From NCBI RefSeq assembly GCF_038442745.1, contig NZ_JARVCN010000040.1, forward strand, positions 1 to 14,297: a DNA stretch of 14,297 nucleotides, written 5' to 3'. This DNA comes from Crocosphaera sp038442745. GTDB taxonomy: Bacteria > Cyanobacteriota > Cyanobacteriia > Cyanobacteriales > Microcystaceae. How positions within the stretch are numbered: position 1 is the first letter of the stretch; every line of letters starts with the position of its first letter. The notes beneath the pieces are model-generated. The model worked only from the letters and a program-made list of their open reading frames with translations, was not told the DNA's origin and did not search any database. Shown here in pieces: positions 7,258 to 14,008 of this stretch. The translations under genes were made by a program, and so were the position numbers.

Positions 7258-8761
7258 AATTGAAGATTTTGAGGATTAAGATTGAGAATATCTTACGTTA
7301 CTTTAAGGTGAATAATTTTCAGGGAACGTCGAACCTATAACAACGGTCAATTATAACGATAATCAACGAGAAAAGCACGGGAGTAGTGACAATGGTTAAA
7401 ATACGGGTGGGATTATTATTTGGTGGGCGATCAGGAGAACACGAAGTTTCCATTAATTCAGCACAAGCTATTGCCCAAGCATTGCAAACAGGAGAAAATG
7501 CCAATAAATATGATATACTTCCCGTATACATTCAAAAAAATGGTGTCTGGGCTGCAGAAGACATAGCGAATAAAGTCCTAGAAACCAAAATTCCTTCCTC
7601 TCCTGAACACACCAACCCATCTGAACTATGGAAGTTTCCTCTCTCCGTCCAAGAGGTAGATGTGTGGTTTCCTGTGTTACACGGACCCAACGGAGAAGAT
7701 GGAACCATTCAAGGTTTATTGACTCTGATGCAGGTTCCTTTTGTGGGCAGTGGGGTGTTAGGATCGGCGGTAGGCATGGATAAAATTGCTATGAAAATGG
7801 CCTTTGCTGAAGCCGAACTACCTCAAGTTAAGTATAGGGCAGTTGAGCGATCGCAAATCTGGTCTAACCCTTGTATCTTTCCTAAACTTTGCGACGACAT
7901 CGAAGCTGCGTTGGGGTATCCTTGCTTTGTTAAACCAGCTAATCTAGGATCATCGGTGGGTATTGCCAAGGTGCGATCGCATTCTGAGCTAGAAAAAGCC
8001 TTAGACAACGCAGCTAGTTACGACAGACGTATAGTCATCGAGTTAGGAGTCACAGCTAGAGAGTTAGAATGTGCTGTTTTAGGTAATGATAACCCCAAAG
8101 CATCTGTGGTGGGGGAAATTACCTTTGATGGCGATTTTTACGACTACGAAACTAAGTATACAGAAGGTCGTTCTCAAGTACATATTCCTGCTAGTTTACC
8201 AGAAAAAATTGTCGCTCAAATTCAAGAGATGGCTGTCCAAGCTTTTAAAACAGTTGATGCTGCTGGTTTAGCGAGAGTGGACTTTTTTTATGTGGAAGAA
8301 ACCCAAGCAATTTACCTCAATGAAATTAATACTTTACCAGGATTTACTAAGTTTAGTATGTATCCGCAATTGTGGCAAGCAACAGGCATAAGTTTTGAAC
8401 AATTAGTGGATCAATTAATACAATTAGCACTAGAAAAATAAACTTATTATTTCATTTACCAGCCCAAGTTCTTAATAACCATCCCAAAATAACCCCTAAC
8501 CCACCAAAACGAATAATTTGCCAAAACACCTCTCCTAATAACCCTTGACGAATTCCCTGCCAAAATAGAGTATTTAGGTCTTGATCGTTTAACAAATTAG
8601 TTTCTAGATCAATGGTTAACTGTTGGATTTCCTCTTTGATTTTTTCCAATTCTGTAGTATCTTCTGAGGGGACAGTGTTTAACCTCTCTTCTAAGTCTAA
8701 CTTCTGTTTTTGAGCCTGTTGAACTGTTTTGTAGCGTTCCTTAACCTTAATTAGCGATCGC
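5601..8761. repeat. Cluster of five HIP1 octamers (GCGATCGC)
   Basis: Exact palindromic HIP1 sites are at 5601-5608, 5806-5813, 7847-7854, 7973-7980 and 8754-8761. All fall inside coding sequence (peptidase, ddl and the 126-residue protein). I saw none in the rest of the window. HIP1 is a cyanobacterial hallmark. Confidence 0.9.
7392..8441 (+). CDS. ddl: D-alanine--D-alanine ligase
   Basis: Cytoplasmic ATP-grasp enzyme joining two D-alanines for peptidoglycan precursors. It has 349 residues from the ATG, typical for Ddl. Motifs in order: GGRSGEHEVS at 11-20, with the glutamate that contacts the first D-Ala; LHGPNGEDG at 96-104; the ATP-binding Lys181 in FVKPANLGSSVG; YDYETKY at 250-256, the omega loop whose Tyr-Lys pair is usual in D-Ala ligases rather than VanA-type D-lactate ligases; ARVDFF near 294-299; and NEINTLPG at 310-317, the magnesium-binding end. 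A GTG at 7386 would add two residues, but GGGAG at 7379-7383 sits 8 nt before the ATG at 7392 and only 2 nt before the GTG, so the ATG is chosen. It carries two HIP1 sites. No other cell-wall gene is adjacent. Confidence 0.96.
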   Translation: MVKIRVGLLFGGRSGEHEVSINSAQAIAQALQTGENANKYDILPVYIQKNGVWAAEDIANKVLETKIPSSPEHTNPSELWKFPLSVQEVDVWFPVLHGPNGEDGTIQGLLTLMQVPFVGSGVLGSAVGMDKIAMKMAFAEAELPQVKYRAVERSQIWSNPCIFPKLCDDIEAALGYPCFVKPANLGSSVGIAKVRSHSELEKALDNAASYDRRIVIELGVTARELECAVLGNDNPKASVVGEITFDGDFYDYETKYTEGRSQVHIPASLPEKIVAQIQEMAVQAFKTVDAAGLARVDFFYVEETQAIYLNEINTLPGFTKFSMYPQLWQATGISFEQLVDQLIQLALEK

Positions 8762-8832
8762 TCTACTTCCATCAAAGTAGTTTCAAATTCCTCGTCAGGG
8801 CTTAGGGGCTGATTAGGTTCCATAGAGGACAT
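8452..8832 (-). CDS. Small coiled-coil protein with a C-terminal membrane anchor
   Basis: Not assigned to a named family. The 126-residue protein has an acidic, proline-containing N-terminus. A long charged helix runs over about 15-85, rich in Glu, Lys, Gln and Leu with heptad-like spacing and a short break near TVPSEDTT. The C-terminal segment at about 100-121 is hydrophobic (FGGLGVILGWLL) and followed by Arg-Thr-Trp-Ala-Gly-Lys, consistent with a tail anchor leaving the coil in the cytoplasm. The first ATG has GGAG about 13 nt upstream, longer than ideal; a second in-frame Met at residue 4 is possible. It converges on ddl with 10 bp between stops and contains one HIP1 site, so it is probably a settled cyanobacterial gene. 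A structural or scaffold role is a guess only. Confidence 0.75.
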   Translation of the reverse strand: MSSMEPNQPLSPDEEFETTLMEVERSLIKVKERYKTVQQAQKQKLDLEERLNTVPSEDTTELEKIKEEIQQLTIDLETNLLNDQDLNTLFWQGIRQGLLGEVFWQIIRFGGLGVILGWLLRTWAGK

Positions 8833-9066
8833 TGTCTGTGTTAAACTCCGTGCCTAAAGCAACGACCCATAGCCACACTCAATATTTTGGAGCTTATGGG
8901 TTTATTTATACCCTAATGATAATTGATGTTAGGTTTACTTTTCAACTAATCCATTTTAATGAGTTAACATAAGTTTAGAGATCATAGCCCACGGCATAAA
9001 TATGTCTATGGGTTGTTCATCTAGCACTCCCAAAAGTTACCTAGTTTTATAGGAGAAAAAGGAAAC
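8833..9066. promoter_or_regulatory. Divergent intergenic region with repeated CCCATA motifs and hairpins
   Basis: This 234-bp gap separates two divergent genes. ACCCATAG at 8865-8872 has inverted partners TATGGGT at 8895-8901 and CTATGGGT at 9006-9013. A local hairpin can form at 8986-9014: AGCCCA pairs with TGGGTT and, inside it, GCATA pairs with TATGT, both including G-T pairs. It lies about 50 nt before the 67-residue gene, as expected of a leader structure or operator array. No known riboswitch was recognised. Confidence 0.4.
9040..9056 (+). promoter_or_regulatory. Ribosome binding site with a possible short sequestering stem
   Basis: AGGAGA at 9051-9056 is the strongest Shine-Dalgarno in the window, about 10 nt before the ATG at 9067. 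CCTA at 9040-9043 can pair with TAGG at 9050-9053, covering the first bases of the site. The stem is only 4 bp, so any effect on translation would be slight. Confidence 0.45.
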
Positions 9067-9270
9067 ATGAATCAAGGTAAAATTGTCGCTGTTATTACTG
9101 GTGCCATTTCTGTTTTTTTAGCAATTGCATATTTAGTTATTGTCCAGTTATTAGACTTTCGAGGAGAAATGATTCCGGCTCCAACTTTAGAGACAATCTC
9201 CAATTTATCGGCAGTTGTAGAAGTTAGCCGATATTCCTCAGAAATCCTGAAATTAATATCCTTAAACTAG
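9067..9270 (+). CDS. Small single-span membrane protein
   Basis: A 67-residue protein not linked to a named function. Residues about 7-29 form one strong hydrophobic segment (VAVITGAISVFLAIAYLVIV) after a short polar N-terminus, Asn-Gln-Gly-Lys. Then come LLDFRGEMIPAP and a moderately amphipathic C-terminal tail. The strong AGGAGA ribosome site and the ordered composition argue for a real gene. I have the impression that the pattern LLDFRGEMxPAP is conserved in cyanobacteria, but this rests on memory. It lies 47 bp before the SbcC-type gene on the same strand and may share its transcript; a functional link is not implied. Confidence 0.75.
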   Translation: MNQGKIVAVITGAISVFLAIAYLVIVQLLDFRGEMIPAPTLETISNLSAVVEVSRYSSEILKLISLN

Positions 9271-9317
9271 ATAACTGAAGCTTTGCAATGATAACTTTTG
9301 CTCACTAACTTTTTGAC

Positions 9318-12300
9318 ATGATTCCTTTGCAACTTACCCTAAAAAATTTCTTGAGTTATCGAGATATCGCCCTCGATTTTAGAGGATTACACACAGCTTG
9401 TATTTGTGGGTCAAATGGCGCAGGAAAATCCTCTTTATTAGAAGCAATAACTTGGACAATTTGGGGAAAAAGTAGAACCGCCTCCGATGAAGATATAATT
9501 CATACTGGTGCAGAGTACGTTAGAGTTGATTTCCAGTTTATTTGTTATGAGCAAACTTATCGTATTATTCGTAGTCGTCCAAGAGGAAAAAATAATAGTT
9601 TAGACTTTCAAATTAATAGTAGTAGTGGATTTATATCTTTGAATGGAAAAGGGGTTAGGGCTACCCAGGATATTATTATTTCCACCTTAAAATTAGATTA
9701 CGATACTTTTATTAATTCAGCTTATCTACGACAAGGAAGGGCTGATGAATTTATGTTACGGGGAGCAACAGAAAGAAAAAAAGTTTTAGCTGAATTATTA
9801 AAATTAGATCAATATCAAACCTTAGCGGAAAAAGCAAAAGATTTATCTAAGCAATATAAAGGACAATTTGAACAAATTAAATTCAGCTTAGATAAGATAA
9901 ACCAACAGATAGAAGACAGAAAAAATATTAATAACCAACTAGAAACTACTAATGAAGCAATTGAAAAACTACGAGACGTACAGCAAATAGATAGAGAAAA
10001 ATCACAGAAAATTACAGAAAAAGACAGTCATCGGCAAGCTTGGTTAGAACAATTAAAATGGCACCAGAATAAATGGCAAATATTGGAAAAAGAAACTCAA
10101 AAATTGTCTCAAGAAAAAACTGAATTGGGGGAGAGAATTCACGAAGCAGAAATCATAATCGATCAAGAAAAAGAAATAACAGAAAAATATGAAGAGTTGT
10201 TAATTTTACAAAAACAAGAAGAAAACCTATCTAATAAATTTCAACTATCACAAGAACTGCAACAGAAAAAACAAAAACTAGAAAAAGAAATTTTGACGAT
10301 AAATAATCAACTGCAACTCAAGATTAATCGAGAAAAAACTGGGTTACAGCAGTTGGAAGAGACTGAAAAAAATTTACAAAAAATAATTAATCAATCCGAG
10401 GATATTAAGGTAGCTGTCCAAAAATTGACCCATCATCGTCAAAGGTTACAAGAATTAGACAAATTACAACACAAAGTCGCCCCTTTATTAAAACAAAAGC
10501 AAAAATTAGAAACAGAATTGGAAAAAATAAAAGCAAATTTAGAAGCTAAGCTAGAACAATATAACAATTTAGAAATTCAATACAATCAAGAATTAGGTAA
10601 AATACCAGAAAGAAGACAACTCCTTTTAAAATTAGATAATGAGATACAGGAAATTGACAATCAAAAAGTGTATCAAAAAAGGATTAGAGAAAAATCCCAG
10701 GAAAAAAAAATTATCCAAGAGAAACTAGTCATAAATAAGGAGCATTGCATTGAAAAAATAGAAGAACTACAGCAAAAAGTCAACCTACTAAGTAATCCTG
10801 ATTCTATCTGTCCTTTGTGTGAGCAAAAACTAGATGAAAGTCGTCGTCATAGTGTTATTAACAAGACTCATCAAGAGCAGCAAACCTTGCAAGAACAGAT
10901 TTGGATTTTGCAAGAGGAAATATCTGTTATGCAACGCAATATTAAATCATTAATTATTGAGGATAAACAGTTAGATACTAACCTCCAAAAATTGGGTAAT
11001 ATTCAACAAGAATTTTCTCAAATAGAAGCTCAGCTTGATCAAGCAGGGGAAGTAAAAGTTAAGTTAAAAAAGTTGCATAAAGAAAAGGAATGTATCAACA
11101 ACCTAATCGCAACAGAAACATACGGAATAGAAACACAACGGGATCTTGAAACTATTAATATGCGACTAGAGCAACTTAACTACGATGAGCAAAGTCACGG
11201 GTTAACTAGAGGAGAAGTGGACAGACTAAGATGGGCAGAAATTAAGCAATCTAAAGTAGAAGATGCTATTCGTGATCGAAGAAAAATATCTCAACAAAAA
11301 CCCGAAATCATAGCACAAATTGAACATTTAGAAACAGAACTAAAAAATCTAGAAACCGATTCAAAACTTACACAGGATGCTAATAATATAGAAAAAGAAA
11401 TAAAAGACTTAAATTACGATAGAGCTTATCATCAAAGAATTTCTAGTTACATTCGTAAGTCCCAATCTTGTGTCATTGATTATCAGAAATTGCAAGACAT
11501 AAAAGAACAATATCCTCGATTACAAGAACAGTTTGCAAACATTTCCATAAGAATTGACAACAACAAAGAGGAACAAGAAAATACAGAAAAATTTATCGAA
11601 CAGTTATCATCTCAACTAGATACTATTGAAGATCATAGCCAAGAAATTAAAATCTTAGAAACAAAACTAAAAGAACAAAGAAAAACATTAGACAATCTAC
11701 TTGCAGAACGAGGAAAAATTGAACAATCTTTATCTCAATTAGACAGCTTAAAAAAAGATCAACAAGAACAAGAAAAACAATATAATAAAGTTCGCAAACA
11801 ATATCGAGTATACACAGAGTTAACTACAGCTTTTAGTAAAAATGGTATTCAATTGTTGATGATTGAAAACGTTTTACCACAATTAGAAGCAGAAACAAAT
11901 CAGATTTTATCACGATTAACAGGTAACCAGTTCCATATCAGATTTGTAACCCAAAAGGTAGGAAAAAGTGGGTCTTCTCGAAAAAAATCTACTAAAATGA
12001 TAGACACATTAGATATTATTATCTCAGATGATAAAGGGAGTCGTGCCTATGAAACTTACTCAGGTGGGGAAGCATTTAGGATTAACTTTTCTGTTCGCTT
12101 AGCTTTAGCTAAATTATTAGCACAACGAGCAGGAACCACACTACAAATGCTAATTATAGATGAAGGTTTTGGAACTCAAGATGCGGAAGGTTGCGAGCGT
12201 TTAATCGCAGCTATTAATGCTATTTCTTCTGACTTCTATTGTATTTTAGCTGTCACCCATATGCCCCAATTTAAAGAAGCTTTTCAACATCGTATTGAAG

Positions 12301-12344
12301 TATATAAAACTAATCAAGGATCAAAAATTAATTTAGTTAGTTAG
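9318..12344 (+). CDS. sbcC: SbcC/Rad50-type SMC-like ATPase of the exonuclease complex
   Basis: A 1008-residue ABC/SMC-type ATPase, full length for bacterial SbcC. With SbcD (Mre11) it opens hairpins and trims blocked double-strand ends; the ATPase head and zinc-linked coils tether and gate DNA. Seen: Walker A GSNGAGKSS at 31-39 with Lys37; a conserved-looking LRQGRADEF in the N-terminal lobe; long Lys/Glu/Gln-rich coiled coils at about 170-490 and 520-845; a zinc hook CPLC with Cys498 and Cys501 at the midpoint; ABC signature SGGE at 915-918; Walker B LIIDEGFG with Asp948 and Glu949; and His981 in AVTHM. All catalytic elements are intact. No sbcD is in the window, so the partner must lie elsewhere. 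Low GC partly reflects the coiled-coil composition. Confidence 0.93.
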   Translation: MIPLQLTLKNFLSYRDIALDFRGLHTACICGSNGAGKSSLLEAITWTIWGKSRTASDEDIIHTGAEYVRVDFQFICYEQTYRIIRSRPRGKNNSLDFQINSSSGFISLNGKGVRATQDIIISTLKLDYDTFINSAYLRQGRADEFMLRGATERKKVLAELLKLDQYQTLAEKAKDLSKQYKGQFEQIKFSLDKINQQIEDRKNINNQLETTNEAIEKLRDVQQIDREKSQKITEKDSHRQAWLEQLKWHQNKWQILEKETQKLSQEKTELGERIHEAEIIIDQEKEITEKYEELLILQKQEENLSNKFQLSQELQQKKQKLEKEILTINNQLQLKINREKTGLQQLEETEKNLQKIINQSEDIKVAVQKLTHHRQRLQELDKLQHKVAPLLKQKQKLETELEKIKANLEAKLEQYNNLEIQYNQELGKIPERRQLLLKLDNEIQEIDNQKVYQKRIREKSQEKKIIQEKLVINKEHCIEKIEELQQKVNLLSNPDSICPLCEQKLDESRRHSVINKTHQEQQTLQEQIWILQEEISVMQRNIKSLIIEDKQLDTNLQKLGNIQQEFSQIEAQLDQAGEVKVKLKKLHKEKECINNLIATETYGIETQRDLETINMRLEQLNYDEQSHGLTRGEVDRLRWAEIKQSKVEDAIRDRRKISQQKPEIIAQIEHLETELKNLETDSKLTQDANNIEKEIKDLNYDRAYHQRISSYIRKSQSCVIDYQKLQDIKEQYPRLQEQFANISIRIDNNKEEQENTEKFIEQLSSQLDTIEDHSQEIKILETKLKEQRKTLDNLLAERGKIEQSLSQLDSLKKDQQEQEKQYNKVRKQYRVYTELTTAFSKNGIQLLMIENVLPQLEAETNQILSRLTGNQFHIRFVTQKVGKSGSSRKKSTKMIDTLDIIISDDKGSRAYETYSGGEAFRINFSVRLALAKLLAQRAGTTLQMLIIDEGFGTQDAEGCERLIAAINAISSDFYCILAVTHMPQFKEAFQHRIEVYKTNQGSKINLVS

Positions 12345-12349
12345 GTGTC

Positions 12350-12377
12350 TTGACAGAGGTAAAGTCTGTAGTTTAAT
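12350..12377 (+). promoter_or_regulatory. Near-consensus promoter upstream of the Uma2 pair
   Basis: TTGACA at 12350-12355 is a perfect -35 element and TTTAAT at 12372-12377 a five-of-six -10 element, separated by 16 bp. A transcript would begin near 12384. ACAGA (12353-12357) and TCTGT (12365-12369) form an inverted repeat over the -35 and spacer, a possible operator or a weak terminator stem for sbcC. The site is outside the 613-bp duplicated unit, so the second copy has no duplicate of it. Confidence 0.5.
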
Positions 12378-12393
12378 TTTATGTTATTTTGAA

Positions 12394-13632
12394 AATTAAT
12401 TTGGTAATATTAAATTAAGGTTGTGTTATCGAGGTTAAGTAATTATGGCTAATTCTATAGAAATAAACTGTGATTCCTTACAAATGACAGATGAGCAATT
12501 TTTTCAACTGTGTCAAGACAATCGTGACTTAAGGTTTGAAAGAAATAGCAATGGAGATATATTAATTATGCCACCAACTGGAGGAGAAACAAGCAACAGC
12601 AATCTGAAAATTATACAACAATTAGGAATATGGACAGATCAAGATAAAACAGGAATTGCTTTTGATTCTTCTGGAGGATTTACATTACCAAATAAGGCAG
12701 ATAGATCCCCCGATGCTTCATGGATACCTCTAGAAAAATGGAATAACTTAACCTCTCAACAGCGTCAAAAGTTCTTACCTTTATGTCCTGATTTTGTCAT
12801 TGAATTGCGTTCTCCCAGTGATAGTTTAAAGACGTTACAAAATAAAATGAAAGAATATCTAGAAAATGGGACAAAATTGGGATGTTTAATTAATCCAAAA
12901 GCTAAACAAGTGGAGGTTTATAGACAAGGGAAAGAAGTAGAGATATTAGATAATCCCAAAATATTACCAGGGGAAGATATATTACCTGATTTTGTATTAG
13001 ATTTAGAATCAATTTGGTAAAATTAAATTAAGGTTATGTTATTGAGGTAAATAAATTATGATTAATCCTCTAGAAATCAACTGCGATTCTTTACAAATGA
13101 CAGATGAGCAATTTTTTCAACTGTGTCAAGATAATCGGGATTTAAGGTTTGAAAGAAATAGCAATGGAGATATACTAATTATGCCACCAACTGGAGGCGA
13201 AACAAGTAACAGAAATAGTTCAATCAATTATCAACTTTACGCCTGGAATCTTAAAAATAAATTAGGTATTACTTTTGATTCATCAGCAGGGTTTACATTA
13301 CCAAATAAGGCAGATAGATCCCCCGATGCGTCTTGGATACCTCTAGAAAAATGGAATAATTTAACCCCTCAACAGCGTCAAAAGTTCTTACCTTTATGTC
13401 CTGATTTTGTTATTGAATTACGTTCTCCTAGTGATAGTTTAAAGACGTTACAAAATAAGATGAAAGAGTATTTAGAAACTGGCACAATGCTAGGATGGTT
13501 AATTAATCCAAAAGCTAAACAAGTAGAAATTTATCGACAAGGAAAAGAAGTAGAAATATTAGATAATCCAACGACTTTATCAGGGGAAGATGTATTACCT
13601 GATTTTGTCTTAGATTTAGAATTAATTTGGTA
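12394..13632 (+). repeat. Tandem 613-bp duplication bounded by 13-bp direct repeats
   Basis: Units 12394-13006 and 13007-13619 align at a constant offset of 613 bp, covering the leader and the whole Uma2 gene except its last codons. The 13-mer AATTAATTTGGTA occurs at 12394-12406 and again at 13620-13632, with a one-base variant AATCAATTTGGTA at 13007-13019. In both genes it encodes the C-terminal Ile-Trp and the start of the stop codon. Confidence 0.9.
12445..13020 (+). CDS. Uma2 family (DUF820) PD-(D/E)XK-type nuclease, copy A
   Basis: A 191-residue Uma2-family protein, the usual length. Seen: N-terminal MTDEQFFQLC; FERNSNGDILIMPPTGGETS at 31-50; the candidate catalytic Asp90 in RSPDAS; PDFVIELRSPSD at 115-126 with Glu120; a conserved helix with K-x-x-E-Y-L-E-N-G; and LINP at 148-151. 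Uma2 proteins are predicted restriction-like nucleases and are very numerous in cyanobacteria; their biological role is not settled. In this copy residue 147 is Cys, where copy B and, from memory, many relatives have Trp (GWLINP). It shares about 85 percent of residues with copy B and is closest to the promoter at 12350. No methyltransferase or transposase is adjacent. Confidence 0.9.
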   Translation: MANSIEINCDSLQMTDEQFFQLCQDNRDLRFERNSNGDILIMPPTGGETSNSNLKIIQQLGIWTDQDKTGIAFDSSGGFTLPNKADRSPDASWIPLEKWNNLTSQQRQKFLPLCPDFVIELRSPSDSLKTLQNKMKEYLENGTKLGCLINPKAKQVEVYRQGKEVEILDNPKILPGEDILPDFVLDLESIW

Positions 13633-13633
13633 G
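13058..13633 (+). CDS. Uma2 family (DUF820) PD-(D/E)XK-type nuclease, copy B
   Basis: Second copy of the 191-residue Uma2 gene, starting exactly 613 bp after the first, with a leader of the same length and nearly the same sequence. Candidate catalytic residues match copy A (Asp90, Glu120 in VIELRSPSD), and the GWLINP motif is complete with Trp147. By eye about 28 residues differ from copy A, half of them between 52 and 72, where copy B reads RNSSINYQLYAWNLKNKLG. The frame is intact with no sign of decay. It is probably expressed by read-through from copy A, as 37 bp separate the two genes and no separate promoter was seen. Confidence 0.9.
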   Translation: MINPLEINCDSLQMTDEQFFQLCQDNRDLRFERNSNGDILIMPPTGGETSNRNSSINYQLYAWNLKNKLGITFDSSAGFTLPNKADRSPDASWIPLEKWNNLTPQQRQKFLPLCPDFVIELRSPSDSLKTLQNKMKEYLETGTMLGWLINPKAKQVEIYRQGKEVEILDNPTTLSGEDVLPDFVLDLELIW

Positions 13634-13830
13634 AAAAAATATTAATTTTTACAACAAAACCTTGATATTGTCAACAGTTAAGCATGGTTTTAACAGTATT
13701 AAACCGATCCGCTAATAATAAAAATTGAGCTTAATCATAAAGTATTTGAAATAATAATATTATGCTCCTAAAAAGTTTATAGTTCAATTAAATATTGTTC
13801 TTTTCTACAGTATTCAGCAATTAATTTTTT
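13634..13830. other. AT-rich intergenic stretch without a recognisable gene
   Basis: About 200 bp between the second Uma2 gene and the minus-strand 45-residue frame. I see no coding frame, tRNA or CRISPR unit. An imperfect hairpin pairs GGTTTTAA with TTAAACC at about 13686-13704 (one bulged T), and an A-rich/T-rich pair with a 6-bp stem lies directly after the Uma2 stop, either of which might end transcription. Confidence 0.5.
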
Positions 13831-13968
13831 TTACGTTCTTTGAAATCGAATTAGTATTGATATCAGGATAAAAATAGAACAGACTAATGCGAATACTAAC
13901 AGTAACAGTGGGATAGCATCCACATTAAAGTTGTTTGCAGTTCGGAGTGAGTTAAGATAAAGATTCAT
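13831..13968 (-). CDS. Probable 45-residue single-span membrane protein
   Basis: A short frame from an ATG at 13968 down to a TAA at 13831. It encodes a polar N-terminus of about 19 residues (MNLYLNSLRTANNFNVDA), one strongly hydrophobic helix at about 20-40 (LLLLVFALVCSIFILISILI) and a basic tail, Arg-Phe-Gln-Arg-Thr. This layout, with positive charges only after the helix, fits an N-out/C-in membrane peptide like the many tiny subunits of photosynthetic and NDH complexes, but I do not recognise it as any of them. No Shine-Dalgarno is evident. TATAAT on the minus strand at 13994-13989 sits about 20 bp before the ATG and could drive a short-leader transcript. Base composition (CTG, TCA and CGA codons) is less AT-rich than the surrounding DNA, which favours coding. 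It could still be a chance frame. Confidence 0.5.
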   Translation of the reverse strand: MNLYLNSLRTANNFNVDAIPLLLLVFALVCSIFILISILIRFQRT

Positions 13969-13978
13969 ATATTATCGT

Positions 13979-13994
13979 TATAATCTAGATTATA
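13979..13994. promoter_or_regulatory. Perfect 16-bp palindrome with TATAAT on both strands
   Basis: TATAATCTAGATTATA is a perfect inverted repeat with no spacer. Each half supplies a consensus -10 hexamer, so it could be a back-to-back promoter core or an operator for a dimeric regulator. The minus-strand hexamer is correctly placed for the 45-residue frame ending at 13831. No good -35 element was found on either side. Confidence 0.4.
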
Positions 13995-14008
13995 GTCATC
14001 TAACCCAT

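Noticed and set aside
7386..7391. GTG start for ddl
   Set aside because: The GGGAG motif would lie only 2 nt away, whereas spacing to the ATG at 7392 is normal.
9318..13633. SbcC plus Uma2 nucleases as a new Rad50-like defence system
   Set aside because: The SbcC is an ordinary full-length family member, the Uma2 pair has its own promoter after a 100-bp gap, and Uma2 genes are scattered throughout cyanobacterial genomes. Adjacency alone is not evidence.
13831..13968. Assigning the 45-residue protein as a named photosystem, cytochrome b6f or NDH subunit
   Set aside because: Only the size and single helix fit; I could not match it to any remembered subunit sequence.
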